A stretch of DNA of 64,000 nt from Sequoia sempervirens (taxonomy: Eukaryota > Streptophyta > Pinopsida > Cupressales > Cupressaceae): NCBI GenBank assembly GCA_007258455.2, contig VDFB02047230.1, positions 156,647,118 to 156,711,117 of the forward strand, read 5' to 3'. Numbering within the stretch: position 1 is the first letter of the stretch; every line of letters starts with the position of its first letter. The position numbers and the translations under genes were made by a program. The notes below the pieces were generated by a model. The model was not told where the DNA came from. It saw only the letters and a program-made list of their open reading frames with translations, and ran no database searches. Positions 37,341-48,550 of this stretch are shown here, piece after piece.

Positions 37341-38374
37341 TTAAATGTTGAAGGAATGATTGAGACCAACCATGAACATCACGATCATGAAATCTATATC
37401 AAGAAGCACAAGAATCATTACGCCTACAAGTATTATAACTTCCACCATGTCGATGCCTTCGTGGTAATGATTGATCTCTATTGGAAGAAGAATGGGAGTG
37501 ACGAAAAGATGCAACCTCAAAATTAGGACTCTTCTATTTGTTGAGTTGAACCCCTCCAATCCACACCATTTTAGTTTTTGTACCCATGTCTCTGTTCCAA
37601 TAGTTGCACATATCAAATCCACTTGGCCATTGTAAATTGTGACCTTTTCACCTCGAGATAATAATTCACCCACCTTGCCAACTACACTCTGCATGAAATT
37701 CATCAAAGCACTAAAAATGACATTTGACAACTCATCCCATGTTACATTTGATGGAATTATTTTTAGTTTTTCTCGAATTGGCCCATTCATCATAGTAAAA
37801 AGGTTTGAAGAAAATTCTAGTTTAACTTGGCCTTTGTTCATGTTGGACATTAGATATTGTGCATAGTGTCAAGGACTATTGTTAGAGAAGCTTTACATGG
37901 ACTATGTAGCAGTTGAGGCAACAATACCATTGTATGATTCATTGTAAAGGAAGTTGTAAAAGTTTACTTTCTTAGAGTATGCCAGAACTTGTCCTTGCAA
38001 ATAACTCTGAGTGTTTGTGGCATTGAGATAATCTTCCCTTTCTACTTGTTCTTGGAATTTTAAAGTAATCCTATTGACATCTTCCAGGGCGTCGTTATCT
38101 AATCGTGATACATCCTTGAGAAGAGGTCCCCATGAAAGCATATAGTCTACTGGGGAGATCCTTAGTTCTAATTTTTGACTAGAGGGTGACTCAAACGGCT
38201 TCTCTTTGATTCTATTAGAGGTAGTTGATCCTGTCTCACTCCTTCCTGCTTATCCACCTTCTTTGAGGCTACCAATCTCACACGTACTCTCTCACGTCCT
38301 AAGAAGAAATCTCTTGCCTTGATTTCATTGATTTTAAGAATTGAAGACACTGATCCATAAACATCATTCTTCAT
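37341..38374 (-). pseudogene. Unrecognised decayed ORF cluster
   Basis: One frame on the minus strand is open from 38141 to 37902 and again from 37850 to 37341. Three stops lie between, and a further open piece (38374-38168) stands upstream in another frame. The pieces are rich in charged and aliphatic residues, and the last third becomes Leu/Ile/Val-rich, perhaps after a shift: the neighbouring frame there is Ser/Arg/His-rich. I do not recognise the family. A gag-like retroelement remnant is possible but not supported by any motif. Confidence 0.3.
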
Positions 38375-38425
38375 GTTATAATCTTTCGTAAGAAAGTCTT
38401 GAAGAATTGCTTATTGATAGAATTT

Positions 38426-38680
38426 GTCAACAATTCATCGACAAAAAATTCACTGCCAACAATTTACCATGGGAAAATTCACCTCCATGACAAATTCACC
38501 ACAAGTAAAATTCATCGCAACGGAAAATTAAACCACATTAATATTTTTTAATATATCAAGTTTTTGAAATATATATTAAAAAATATTAATGCCTTATTTT
38601 TTCACGACGATGAATTACTAGTGATGAATTTTCCCATAGTGAATTGCTGATGGTGAATTTTTTGTCGATGAATTGCTGAC
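38426..38680. repeat. Foldback (MITE-like) element
   Basis: The left arm starts GTCAACAATTCATCGAC and the right arm ends GTCGATGAATTGCTGAC. The arms pair with few mismatches through a centre at about 38553, where ATATTTTTTAATATAT lies opposite its complement. GAATTGCTGA and GAATTTTCCCA words recur inside the arms. No ORF. Confidence 0.7.
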
Positions 38681-38820
38681 AGTGAATTTTCCCAAAGCCC
38701 TTTACAGCTACATGAAAATTTAGTGTATAATGCTTGTGCCTCTTAATTTGTTGACTCATGGAGCTGTGGAGGACATTGAGCACGAGATGATGAGGAATGT
38801 TGACCCATTACCTTTAAACA

Positions 38821-39839
38821 GAGCTCCTGAGTCTTGGGGTGAAGCCACAATAGTGGTTTACAATTGAAGTGAGGAAGGAAAACTCACAAAAATGAATGCA
38901 TGGCAAAAAACTTGATTTTAGGGGTTTGTACGAACCTATTGGTTTGACTGAACCCATTAGGGGTTCGCTAGAACTTGGGTTTGGGCAAACCCTTTTAATT
39001 CTTTCCAACCAAAAAATCCAACAAAACCCCTTATAGAAGGGGGGTTCAAATGAACCAAGGTTTGAATGAACCCCCCTTATTCCTCACCCCCCTGAGACAC
39101 AAAAAAAACCTAGATTTTGGCACTTTGGAGCTCGAGTTGAGGATGAAAATGGAGGAATCTTCACAAGCCCAACTGGAATTAGGTAGTCCTCAGAACGAGC
39201 TATCCAACAAATATAATTTTAATATGTTTTGGTTTTATTATGTATTTGTTTTTTTAGTTTTATTAAACATAGGCTTTTCATCAAAAATGAAGGTCTATGT
39301 TCTGCACATGTGGAAAATAGCAGATTATCAAGAGCTCCTGAGTCTTGGGGTGAAGCCACAATAGTGGTTTACAATTGAAGTGAGGAAGGAAGACTCACAA
39401 AAATGAATGCATGGCAAAAAACTTGATTTTAGAGGTTTGTACGAACCTATTGGTTCGACTGAACCCATTAGGGGTTCGCTAGAACTTGGGTTCGGGCAAA
39501 CCCTTTTAATTCTTTCCAGCCAAAAAATCCAACAAAACCCCTTATAGAAGGGGGGTTCAAATGAACCAGGGTTCGAATGAACCCCCCTTATTCCTCACCC
39601 CCCTGAGACAAAAAAAACCTAGATTTTGGCACTTTGGAGCTCGAGTTGAGGATGAAAATGGAGGAATATTAAAACCCAACCGAATCAAGTAGTCCTCGTA
39701 ATGAGCTATCCAACGAATATAATTTTAATATGTTTTGGTTTTATTATGTATTTATTTTTTAGTTTTATTAAACATAGGTTTTTCATCAAAAATGAAGGTC
39801 TATGTTCTGCACATGTGGAAAATAGTAGATTATCAAAAA
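38821..39839. repeat. Tandem duplication, two units of about 511 bp
   Basis: Unit 1 is 38821-39331 and unit 2 is 39332-39839. Each starts GAGCTCCTGAGTCTTGGGG and carries GAACCCATTAGGGGTTCGC and a CCCCTTATAGAAGGGG palindrome. The units differ at scattered sites. No gene is recognised in them. Confidence 0.9.
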
Positions 39840-40620
39840 GAAAAATTTAAAAATATGAGTGCACCGAGATATTGAAGTCCTTGATCCAACAAAAAAATTG
39901 AATTTCGATTATGTATACAAAAAAGTTATGCTATACAACCGACTATGTCTGAATTGTAATTAGTTTGATTTCAAAACTTGATTAAAAAAAATATTCAATA
40001 AAAATTGTCTAACCAAGTGGAAGCACTAGATATCGAGTTACAAATCTAAATTGGAAGAATTAGAATTTTATCCTTCATGAAAAAAAAAGTTGTGTTATAC
40101 TCTGGCATCATTTTTAAAAATGTTATTTTTGAAAAAACCAGTTTTCGTGGGAGATAGAAAAAGAAGTGCAATATGATTCCAAAAATTTTGAAAAAAATAT
40201 TTTTAAAATCTACAAACAAAATGTGACGAGACTCTAGTTTGCATCATCTTCAAATTCTTCACGGTTAAAAATAATAATTTCAGTGTCTAGTTTGGCCAAA
40301 AATTGTAAACCACTATTGTGGGATCACCCTTGTTTATTTTTCCGTACTCACTATCGGCGGAAGAGAGGAGTTTTGAAACACTATTCGGAATTTCGGAGTC
40401 CACAACTAGTTTTGAAACTGAAGGAATACACATGACTTCTAAAACTTACTTTTGCCTTCATTTATATACTCAAAACAATACATTGGCCCCTTCGATGGTT
40501 ATTATAACCATTTCAGCATCTAAAAGGGGTTGTAAAACCATTTCAAAACTCCAATGAATTGATTTTTCACTTCATTGGAGTGGTTGTTTGGATTTTTGAA
40601 AAAAAACCAAAAAAATTATA

Positions 40621-41000
40621 TTCTATTTTCATGTGCAATGAGTTTTTATTGACTTTTTCAATTGTTTAAAGATAATAATATCACAACATTCTATTTTTAT
40701 TGTTTATGCGGGATGTTTTTTTTTCCATCCCATAAATTATACAATAATTTTTTATTTAATTTAATATAGGTGGTCAATAAATCCATGAAAGACAAACAAA
40801 AAAATCTGCATTCTATTTTCATGTGCAATGAGTTTTTATTGATTTATTCATTGTTTAAAGAACAATATCACAACATTCTATTTATGTTGTTTAACTGAAA
40901 TGATTTTTGCTTTTTCCATCTGATAAATAATTTAATAATTTTTATTTATTTTAAATTTACTAATAAAAAAATATCTTTATCTTTCAAATATCTTAAGATC
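40621..41000. repeat. Tandem duplication, two units of about 190 bp
   Basis: TTCTATTTTCATGTGCAATG begins at 40621 and again at 40811, and each is followed by ATCACAACATTCTATTT. It lies just upstream of the second CASP-like gene's duplicated promoter. Confidence 0.75.
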
Positions 41001-41506
41001 TATAAGTACTTGTAACTTCTTTCACATTATTTTATCTTTTTAAACTTGAGTAAATCACATGATGAAGAAACCTCAACACTATAACGAAAAAAGAAATCCT
41101 CAATAAGACATGAGTTTGTTCCAGAAGGAATATAGTCAAAGTTTTCAATCTTTACACGCAATCATGGGGCGAATTGTACTAGTTCTCGTCGATGCCCTGT
41201 CAATGGCTGACCCTTCACCAAAATACTGGGGAAGTGTGGAAAATGAAGTAATCTTCACCACAACACTGGGAAAAGTGTGGAAAAAGAAAAACTAGGATGG
41301 GGATTACGTCTTTCGAGAAAAAAATGACACGCCTGGTGTTCACACTCGAATAAACAGCTAAAATCCAGAGGCAAACAACGACCGCTATTCAATCAAAACA
41401 ATTTGAAGTCTGTGAAAGATGCCACGCATTTGGTGCCTCTACTATCATTTCCATCGAGTGATGTGAAAGATTGTTCAGTTTATCCACATCTTATCACACC
41501 CTTCGC

Positions 41507-41514
41507 TATTTAAA
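41507..41514 (+). promoter_or_regulatory. TATA-like box of CASP-like gene 2
   Basis: TATTTAAA lies 94 bases before the ATG at 41608 and corresponds to 34781-34788 in copy 1. Confidence 0.6.
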
Positions 41515-41607
41515 GCCCATTAGGCTAAATCATTTCCCTTCATGCCCCCTGTCCAGCAGAGCAGAGCAGAAGAGGATCAAGAATCGAAGCAGTCAGGAAA
41601 CGGAGCA

Positions 41608-42373
41608 ATGGCTGGCCATGCATCGAGTACAAAGCCGTCTTCTTCTTTCATGCGCTTCGCTGAAGTGGTGATAAGAGTGCTTGCACTAGGCGCGACCTTG
41701 GCAGCCGCCATTGTTATGGGCAGAGATGATCAGACCGTTTCTTTATTCACCGTTACATTCAGGGCTAAATACAGTTATTTAGCAGCCTTGGTGTAATTGT
41801 CTTAAAACTTCTCCCCTTCTCTTTGAGCATGGGGAAATTGAAATAGATGATGTGGAATACATGTTTGGCTGTGTGCAGGTTCTTCGTGGTGGCCAACACC
41901 ATAGAATGCGGGTATGTCTTCTTCTTAGCGCCATTTCCGCTGCTCAGACCAAAGTCTCACGTTGCCATCAAATTTGTGGTGTTCTTTCTAGATTTGGTAA
42001 TGCTTTTGCTCTTAACATTCTTCAATTTCAGGAGAGAATTCTGAAATCTTGATGTGGAAAAATCACAGGTTTTTCAAAGACAATTCAACATTTGAGAAGT
42101 TTTCCACTTAATTCAACACAGAAATTAATGTAAGAGAGAGGGATGATGCAGGTAATGGTGGCGTTGGTGATGGCAAGAGCATCGGCAGCAGCAGCAATTG
42201 CATATGTTGGTCACAAGGGCAATTCTCATACTCAGTGGTTGCCCATTTGTAATCCTTTTCACAGATTTTGTGATCACATAGGCGGGGCTTTGCTTGCTTC
42301 CTTCATTTCGGTCATCCTCTTTATGCTTCTTACCATAATATCTACATTTTCTATTTACAAGCATAACCATTGA
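41608..42373 (+). CDS. CASP-like membrane protein (CASPL1 type), gene copy 2
   Basis: Three exons join to 174 residues: 41608-41792, 41879-41996 and 42152-42373. Intron phases are the same as in copy 1. The N-terminus is five residues longer ([10 protein letters not shown] against MSTKR). The conserved helix-1 Arg and helix-3 Asp are kept. Substitutions against copy 1 include Asn to Asp after helix 1, Ser to Leu before helix 2, Ala to Thr and Ala to Glu in helix 2, and Gly to Arg in helix 3 (MARASAA for MAGASAA). The two charged changes inside predicted helices are unusual for the family. The frame and splice sites are intact, so the gene could be expressed, but the protein may be altered or failing. 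The native 3' end is lost beyond 42396. Confidence 0.85.
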
Positions 42374-42398
42374 TTGTCTTGTTTACGCTTCATTTACG

Positions 42399-43539
42399 TG
42401 AAAATTCTATTAGATTCGCGATTATTAATCTCCTATCTAATACATAGATTATTTGACTCTGAAAAATTAATTCTTAGCAAATATCGAAAAATAACACAAC
42501 TGCAACTTCACCAATAAAACTCACAAGAATAGAGAAGAAAACATTCACAATAATGAACACAATATTTTTGGACAAATTGTCCGTGGAAAAACCCAGAAGG
42601 GAAAACCACTACTGCAGATGAGGAATTATATTAAACTTCAGCAAATTAAGGAATACAAAAACTGCTTGCCTCTTACTGGCAGAGCTCCGGCAATATTCTT
42701 CTCCGAAAATTCTTCCCTCAATTTCTCCTGCTGAAATTCCACAGCTGCTATCCCCAACGCTAACACTGCGCCCTTGCTAACACTGCAAGACTATTTGCTC
42801 TCACTGCAAATTTACTTGCTATCACTGCAAGTCTTTCTCAACTCTATACTTGTGTGTTCTCCAAATGCCCATTGATCCCCTTTTATACTTTTCTCATTGG
42901 AAAACCAATGGCCATGATTTCATCTCAATCAATGGCTAAGATTAAATAGACTCTAACAACCCTAACTAACTGGATTCTAGAAGTCTCTAGGGGAATCAAT
43001 TTATTTAATTACATAATTATCTAGGCAACTCAGCCCTTTTTGGAAGTCTCTAGAAAATAATTAAATAATTAAATAAGCACTTCTTGGGAATGGAGACACC
43101 TGTCCAAGCTACATAAAAATCAACACTCCCTCTTAGCGAGGAAGGTGTTCTGCATGACACCCAACCTATCTCTAAAGAAGATGAATTTCGCCTTCCCCAA
43201 TGCCTTAGTCAAAATGTCTGCTACCTGCTTATCTGTAGGTATATACTGTAGCTGAACAATCCCGCGCTGTACACAATCTCTGATGAAATGATATCTGATG
43301 TCTATATGCTTAGACCTATCATGAAACACCGGATTCTCAGACAACTTGATGCAACTCTGAGTGTCGCAGTGTATCACCGTAGTCTCAACCGTCTGACCAA
43401 ACAAGGCCACTAGCAACTTCCAAAGCCATATCGCTTCACACGTCGCCATGCCATTGCTATGTATTTTACTCTGCGGAACTCAAAGCCGCAGGACCGCTAC
43501 GCTGCCAAGAGACAACTCGATCCCAAGCTAAAGCAACAC
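42399..43539 (-). mobile_element. Copia element, 3' LTR plus end of RNase H, cut by an assembly gap
   Basis: Read on the minus strand, an RNase H end is followed by a purine tract AAGAGGGAG and an LTR starting TGTTGATTTT at 43125. The LTR appears to end ...AATTTTCA at 42399, about 727 bases long, with a TATAAAAGGGG promoter box near 42885. The rest of the element falls in the N gap and does not resume after it. The LTR abuts the 3' end of CASP-like gene 2. Confidence 0.8.
43126..43539 (-). pseudogene. Copia RNase H, C-terminal fragment
   Basis: Residues from MATCEAIWLWKLL through IHCDTQSCIKLSENPVFHDR, KHIDIRYHFIRD and DKQVADILTKAL are the well-known copia RNase H end. Its stop codon TGA is formed by the first bases of the LTR. 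Upstream of 43449 the frame is broken: an ALSSAE phrase in another frame shows small indels. The piece runs into the N gap. It belongs to a different copia family from the element at 22-28 kb. Confidence 0.9.
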
Positions 43540-43639
43540 NNNNNNNNNNNNNNNNNNNNNNNNNNNNNNNNNNNNNNNNNNNNNNNNNNNNNNNNNNNNN
43601 NNNNNNNNNNNNNNNNNNNNNNNNNNNNNNNNNNNNNNN
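43540..43639. other. Assembly gap of 100 N
   Basis: Exactly 100 N, the usual placeholder for a gap of unknown size. The copia element on the left does not continue on the right. Confidence 0.99.
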
Positions 43640-43663
43640 GACCTTATTACACCTATTTCCTTT

Positions 43664-45256
43664 TGTAGTGTAGGAAAATGCATACCCTTGCATTTTCACA
43701 CTTGTTTGGGCCCGCCTTGCTTTATTTATCCTTATTTATGTCTTAATTGGTCCTATTTTGCATCCAAAAGCATGATAAATTACATCTTTTTCTGGCTAAA
43801 CCCGACAAACATCAAAGGGGAAATGATAATTTAATGATTCTAGCTGTGTGTCCTTTATTTTTGGACTGGGACTAATAAGACACCTAGGGCATCCAAAGGT
43901 CTTGGGACCCTGATTTCAAAAGTTCCTTAAAGTGGCCCCTTTTTGGATTCTGTGCCCCAAGTTTTATGCCTTAGGACTAAGACGCCACCTAGGGCATCTT
44001 AGTCCCTGTTAAGGTATTTTCAAGATTTAATTTCAAATTTTGGTGGGATTTAGCCTCCTTTAATTAATTAATTCATATGTTGGCTTGGTGTGGTGTAATT
44101 TCAAGATATTAAGCATGGATAAGTATGAATACAAGGTTTATTCATTCATTTCTGATCCTAGTCTTTTGTGAGAGTATTCCTAATAGAAAATTGAGCATTC
44201 AAGAGCATTTCATCAAGCATTTGGAGCCATCATCAAGATTCAAGCATCATATCAAGGAGATTGTTGCATCATGTTTGTTATTGTGCTAACATTTGTGATG
44301 TAGGATTTATGATTCAAGCAAATGTCTTATGAAAGATCTACATCCTTCAAGAAAGATTCAAGAACCACATCCATTGCAGTCATTTCAAGCATATATGTAG
44401 CACCTTATTACAATGCTTTGGTGAGTTGCAACATAGCATTTTGTTCATTCATCATTTCCCTCCTTTATTTCATTTCATTTCAAGGTTTAATTACCAAAAA
44501 GGGGTTTGACTAAGGTAAACCCCCATTTACTAAAAATCAACAAGTTTTCCTCTCTTGTGTGCTTGTGATTGCAGATTTAGGTTGAAGACTTGAAGATCAT
44601 TTGAACTGCAAAGTTGCAAAATTGCATTGCAAAGTAGTCATCTTCATGGAAACTCACCTACAAGTCAAATCTGAAAGTCTTAGAACCTGAAATCAGAGAA
44701 GACGAAAGTGTAGACATCAGGCCTTAGGACCATATTCAAAGATTTCAAAAATTTAGATTAGGACTAATAAGAAACCTAGGGGTCTTAGTCCTCCGGGTGG
44801 TATTTTTCAAAAATTCTTTCAGATCCGGTTCCGACATCCAAAGATTTTGCATCTACCCCGAAAACTAGCAACAAGACTAATAAGATAGTAAGGGAATCTT
44901 AGTCCTCCATAGCACATTTTGATAGCTTCTTTTCATTTCTAGAATCCTTGTCACATTTCTAGACTTCCCAAATACACACATCCTAACTTGTTGTTGCATT
45001 ATTTCATCATTTGCATCCTTCATTTAGCTTGCATTATTAGGTTTTGTAAGTTGAATGTTAAAGCGTTTTTTCCAAGATTTTTCTTGGTGGTGAACCCTTC
45101 AAATCTTAAAGAACCCCTTCCTAGGTCTTCCTTGTTGAGAATTGACTCAACTTTTAAGGTTGATAGTCAATCCAATTAGCATTCCTAGGACATTATTGAA
45201 TGACCAAAGGAGAATAAGTGGGAGCTTCCTCCCCCACTCTATTTTTCTATGGTTCA
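43664..45256. mobile_element. Solo LTR, 1.6 kb
   Basis: It begins TGTAGTGTAGG and ends TATGGTTCA, flanked by CCTTT at 43659-43663 and 45257-45261. The uninterrupted target TATTTCCTTTACAATAG is present at 2900-2916. No internal coding region, primer site or second LTR lies inside, so it is most simply a solo LTR left by recombination. A short non-autonomous element is the alternative. Inside are four copies of a GGACTAA...CCTAGGG...TTAGTCC motif. Short frames within it are not supported as genes. Confidence 0.85.
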
Positions 45257-48200
45257 CCTTTACAATAGAATTTCTCAAATGGTCACATAATATCCTTTTG
45301 AACCTTGAAATACATAACACATTAGTTATAAAATTGATTTAAACATGACCAATGATGGAGTCATACTTACTACAACTAAAGACACAGTAATGGAATGATC
45401 ATCATATGTCAATGCACACTCAATAATATAATTAGTAGTAATACTTTTACATCTACCATATGCATAATAGATCTCAAAGGAAACAAGTTATATGATTAAG
45501 TACTTGCTATATATACAGGTACTAGCATATAATTTTATCTATGTATGGAGCAATATTGTGTTTACAAGTCAATGTCATGGCTTATGGTCACCTACTATCT
45601 TAATGTCGCTAGAGACAACTCAAGGTTCCATTTAATAAGGATATTAGATATATTTTGACTTCTATATTTTCAATAATTTGTAGGTTTTCAAACCATGACA
45701 ATGGACTTATCTATGTTCATACAAAGGGTGGTGATATTTACTCATGTTCCTATCATGATGAGGATGTCCAATGTGACTTGCACACATGAATATTAGTTTA
45801 GTGTTTCACTTAATAAAGTCTATTGATTTATCATGGGCCTTAATCCTTTAATATCAATCATGTTAAGGCTCATACATGAGGCCAAAGTGAGTAAGGTGGG
45901 ACCTTTATATTTATAGATTCTACATGCAATATTAAATGATTAAGTAACACAATTTTATAGTTAAAAGTAAACCACAACCCTATTAGGTATATTGAGATAA
46001 TTTTATAATCAATATAAGAAAAAATTTATTGGCTTAATAATGATTTTTTCTAGGAATCAAACATATTTAATAAGATAGTTCATCCATCCCAAAACAAATG
46101 GTTTGATCAAGATTAATTTTATCATTTTCTTGAATATTTTTTGTTTTAACTAATATGGTAAACTATATGTTTTGATGCATTATAGAGGTATTCTCATTGT
46201 ATTCTTGAGTAAACATGCAATGAACAAATGTACGTATATTCCTTCTTGAATGAAACCACTTTAAATCGCATAATTAACTAGGTATTCAATGAACTACATA
46301 TTTCAGCTAACATAAATTCTCAAAGATCCTTTATAATGATAATATTTGTGCTTAGACAAGGAACTTAAGCTCTTAACAAAATTTTAAAGTCATGTAGAGC
46401 ATATCCGTGAAATGGGAGAAATTATCCAATATTTTGTAGAAGAAAACCCAAAATCAATTAAATACTTAACAAAGCAAAGGTGAAGGAGGGTACTCAACTC
46501 TAGGAAATATTGATTTTTTTTTTTGATGTAGGTAGAGAAATCTACTCAGCTAGCTCCACATTGGGCCCTTGTCATAGCCATTTCCATTACAAACCACACC
46601 CTAACTTCTGTCATGGAGCACCTATCTTCATAAATTCCTATGTACAAATACTATTATTTCCTCCCCTCTTCTCACAAATTGATGGATGTCCAAAACTAGT
46701 TCGTGAGCTCTCATGGAGAAACAAGAAGGGAGGGTGTGATCCAGGGTTGTGGACTCTAGATTCACACCTATGGTTTGCATTTACTTAAAAGTTTCTAAAG
46801 CCTTTTCAACAAATCAATTATGTGCATAACTTGTTATCATGGTATTCATTAAGAACATGTTTTTTCTACAGAGGTCATCTCACCTTCGCCTCTTCTCTAT
46901 GGTCTCATACTTCTGTGTAAAAATTTTCTAGGGAAATTGCATTGACCCCCCACTTCTGCATAATTTTCTCTTCCTTTCTCCTAGGATATCTATTCTCTTG
47001 TGACTCTTTGACGTCCCTTCCTCCCACATGACTGCCTCTTCTTCTCACTCCCCGCACGCCCTTCATCTATATTCTCCCACCTTTTCTCTCAAGAACCAAG
47101 CTTGCATTATGAAAAATTATCTTGGTATTCAATGCACTACATATTTTAGCTAACATAAATTCTCAAATATCCCTTATAATGACAATATTTGTGCTTAGAC
47201 AAGGAACTTAAACTTTTAATAGAATGTTAAAGGAATGTAGAACATATCTATGAAATGGGAGTAATTATCTAATATTTTGTAGAAGAAAACCCAAAATCAA
47301 TTAAATACTTAACAAAGCAAAGGTGAAGGAGGGTACTCAACTCTAGTAAATATTGAAAATGTTTTTTTAATGTAGGCAGAGAAATCTACTTAGCTAGCTC
47401 CATGTTGGGCCCTTGTCATAGCCATTTCCATCACACACCATATCCTAACTTCTATCATGGCACATCTATCTCCGTAAATTCCTTTGTACAAATACTGTTA
47501 TTTCCTCCCCTCTTCTCACGAATTGATGGAATTCCAAAACTAGTTCGCAAGATCTCATGGAGAAACAAGAAGGGAGGGTGCGATTCAAGGTTGTGGATTC
47601 TAGATTCACACCTATGGTTTGCATTTACTTAAAATTTTCTAAAGACTTTTCACCAAATCGATTATGTGCATAACCTATGATCATGGTATTCATTAAGAAC
47701 ATATTTCTTCTAACAGAGGTCATCTCACCTTCACCTCTTCTCTATGGTCTCATTCTTCTACGTAAAATTCTTCCAGGGAAATTGTATTGACCCCCATCCA
47801 CTTCCGCATGATTTTCTCTTCCTTTCTCCTATGATATCTATTCTCTTGTGACTCTTTTTATCCCTTCCTTCCACAGGATTCCCTCTTCTACTCACCCCCC
47901 CCACACCCTTCCTTTGTATTCTCCCATCTTTTCTTTCAAGGACCAAGCTTGCATTCTAAAGAATTATCTTGGTATTCTTTGGCTTGCACAATTTTGGTGC
48001 CCTTCTTCCTAACATTCTCTTCTCCATGCATTTTTATGGTCTCTCTTTGCCCATCAAACCAATATTCCTCTCCTTTCTCTTTCTTTCCCTACTCTACATT
48101 CCTCTCCTTTCACTCCTACCCCTTTTATGCTAAAAAACACCCCTTTTAATGAGGTTGTGAGTGAAATATTATGGTTTTTTCATGGAAAAATAACCCCCAA

Positions 48201-48550
48201 CCAAAAATTGTGTATGGCTCAAGAGTAGGGACACCATTCTTAATGACTATGCGACCCCTCCATTGCATACCCATGCCATTCCCATTTATTGTAGGTTGTC
48301 TCCTCATAATAATAGATATCTCCTACTTGTATTTTGTTTGAAATTTTTATTTAAGGGATGAGGGGTACCCACATCATGCCCATACTAGGACCAACCCTTC
48401 TCCTACACCGTACCTACAGCTAAATGCATTATTGGATGGCCACACTATGCTCATTTTCTATCCTTGACTGATTGATATTTCTTTCTATTATATTTTATAC
48501 TCTACCACATGGGCCTTGCATGAAGATTGACCTCTCCAAATGGGGATGTG
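45257..48550. repeat. Repeat F (copy in contig B) with an internal tandem duplication
   Basis: Positions 45257-45520 match 2905-3180, 45541-45588 match 22182-22221, 45589-46400 match 28438-29245, and 48306-48550 match 29245-29490. It thus shows repeat F without the long-ORF insertion and without the copia element. Two direct units (46281-47123 and 47124-47970) carry a stretch with TTGGGCCCTTGTCATAGCC and GAAACAAGAAGGGAGGGTG that is absent from copy A. Confidence 0.75.
46281..47970. repeat. Tandem duplication, two units of about 845 bp
   Basis: Both units start GGTATTCAATG and run through the same order of sequence, ending near ATTATCTTGGTATTC. They differ at scattered positions, so the duplication is not new. 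The open frames of 76 and 92 codons inside lack family features. Confidence 0.9.

Larger units (their letters stand above)
41010..42396 (+). repeat. Tandemly duplicated gene segment, copy 2
   Basis: This is the counterpart of 34285-35665, about 6.7 kb away in the same orientation. The right end of the homology is cut by the copia LTR that starts at 42399. Confidence 0.85.

Noticed and set aside
46510..46788. 92-codon frame, and its 76-codon counterpart at 47402
   Set aside because: The two tandem units differ by non-matching start and length, and the frame has no recognised features.
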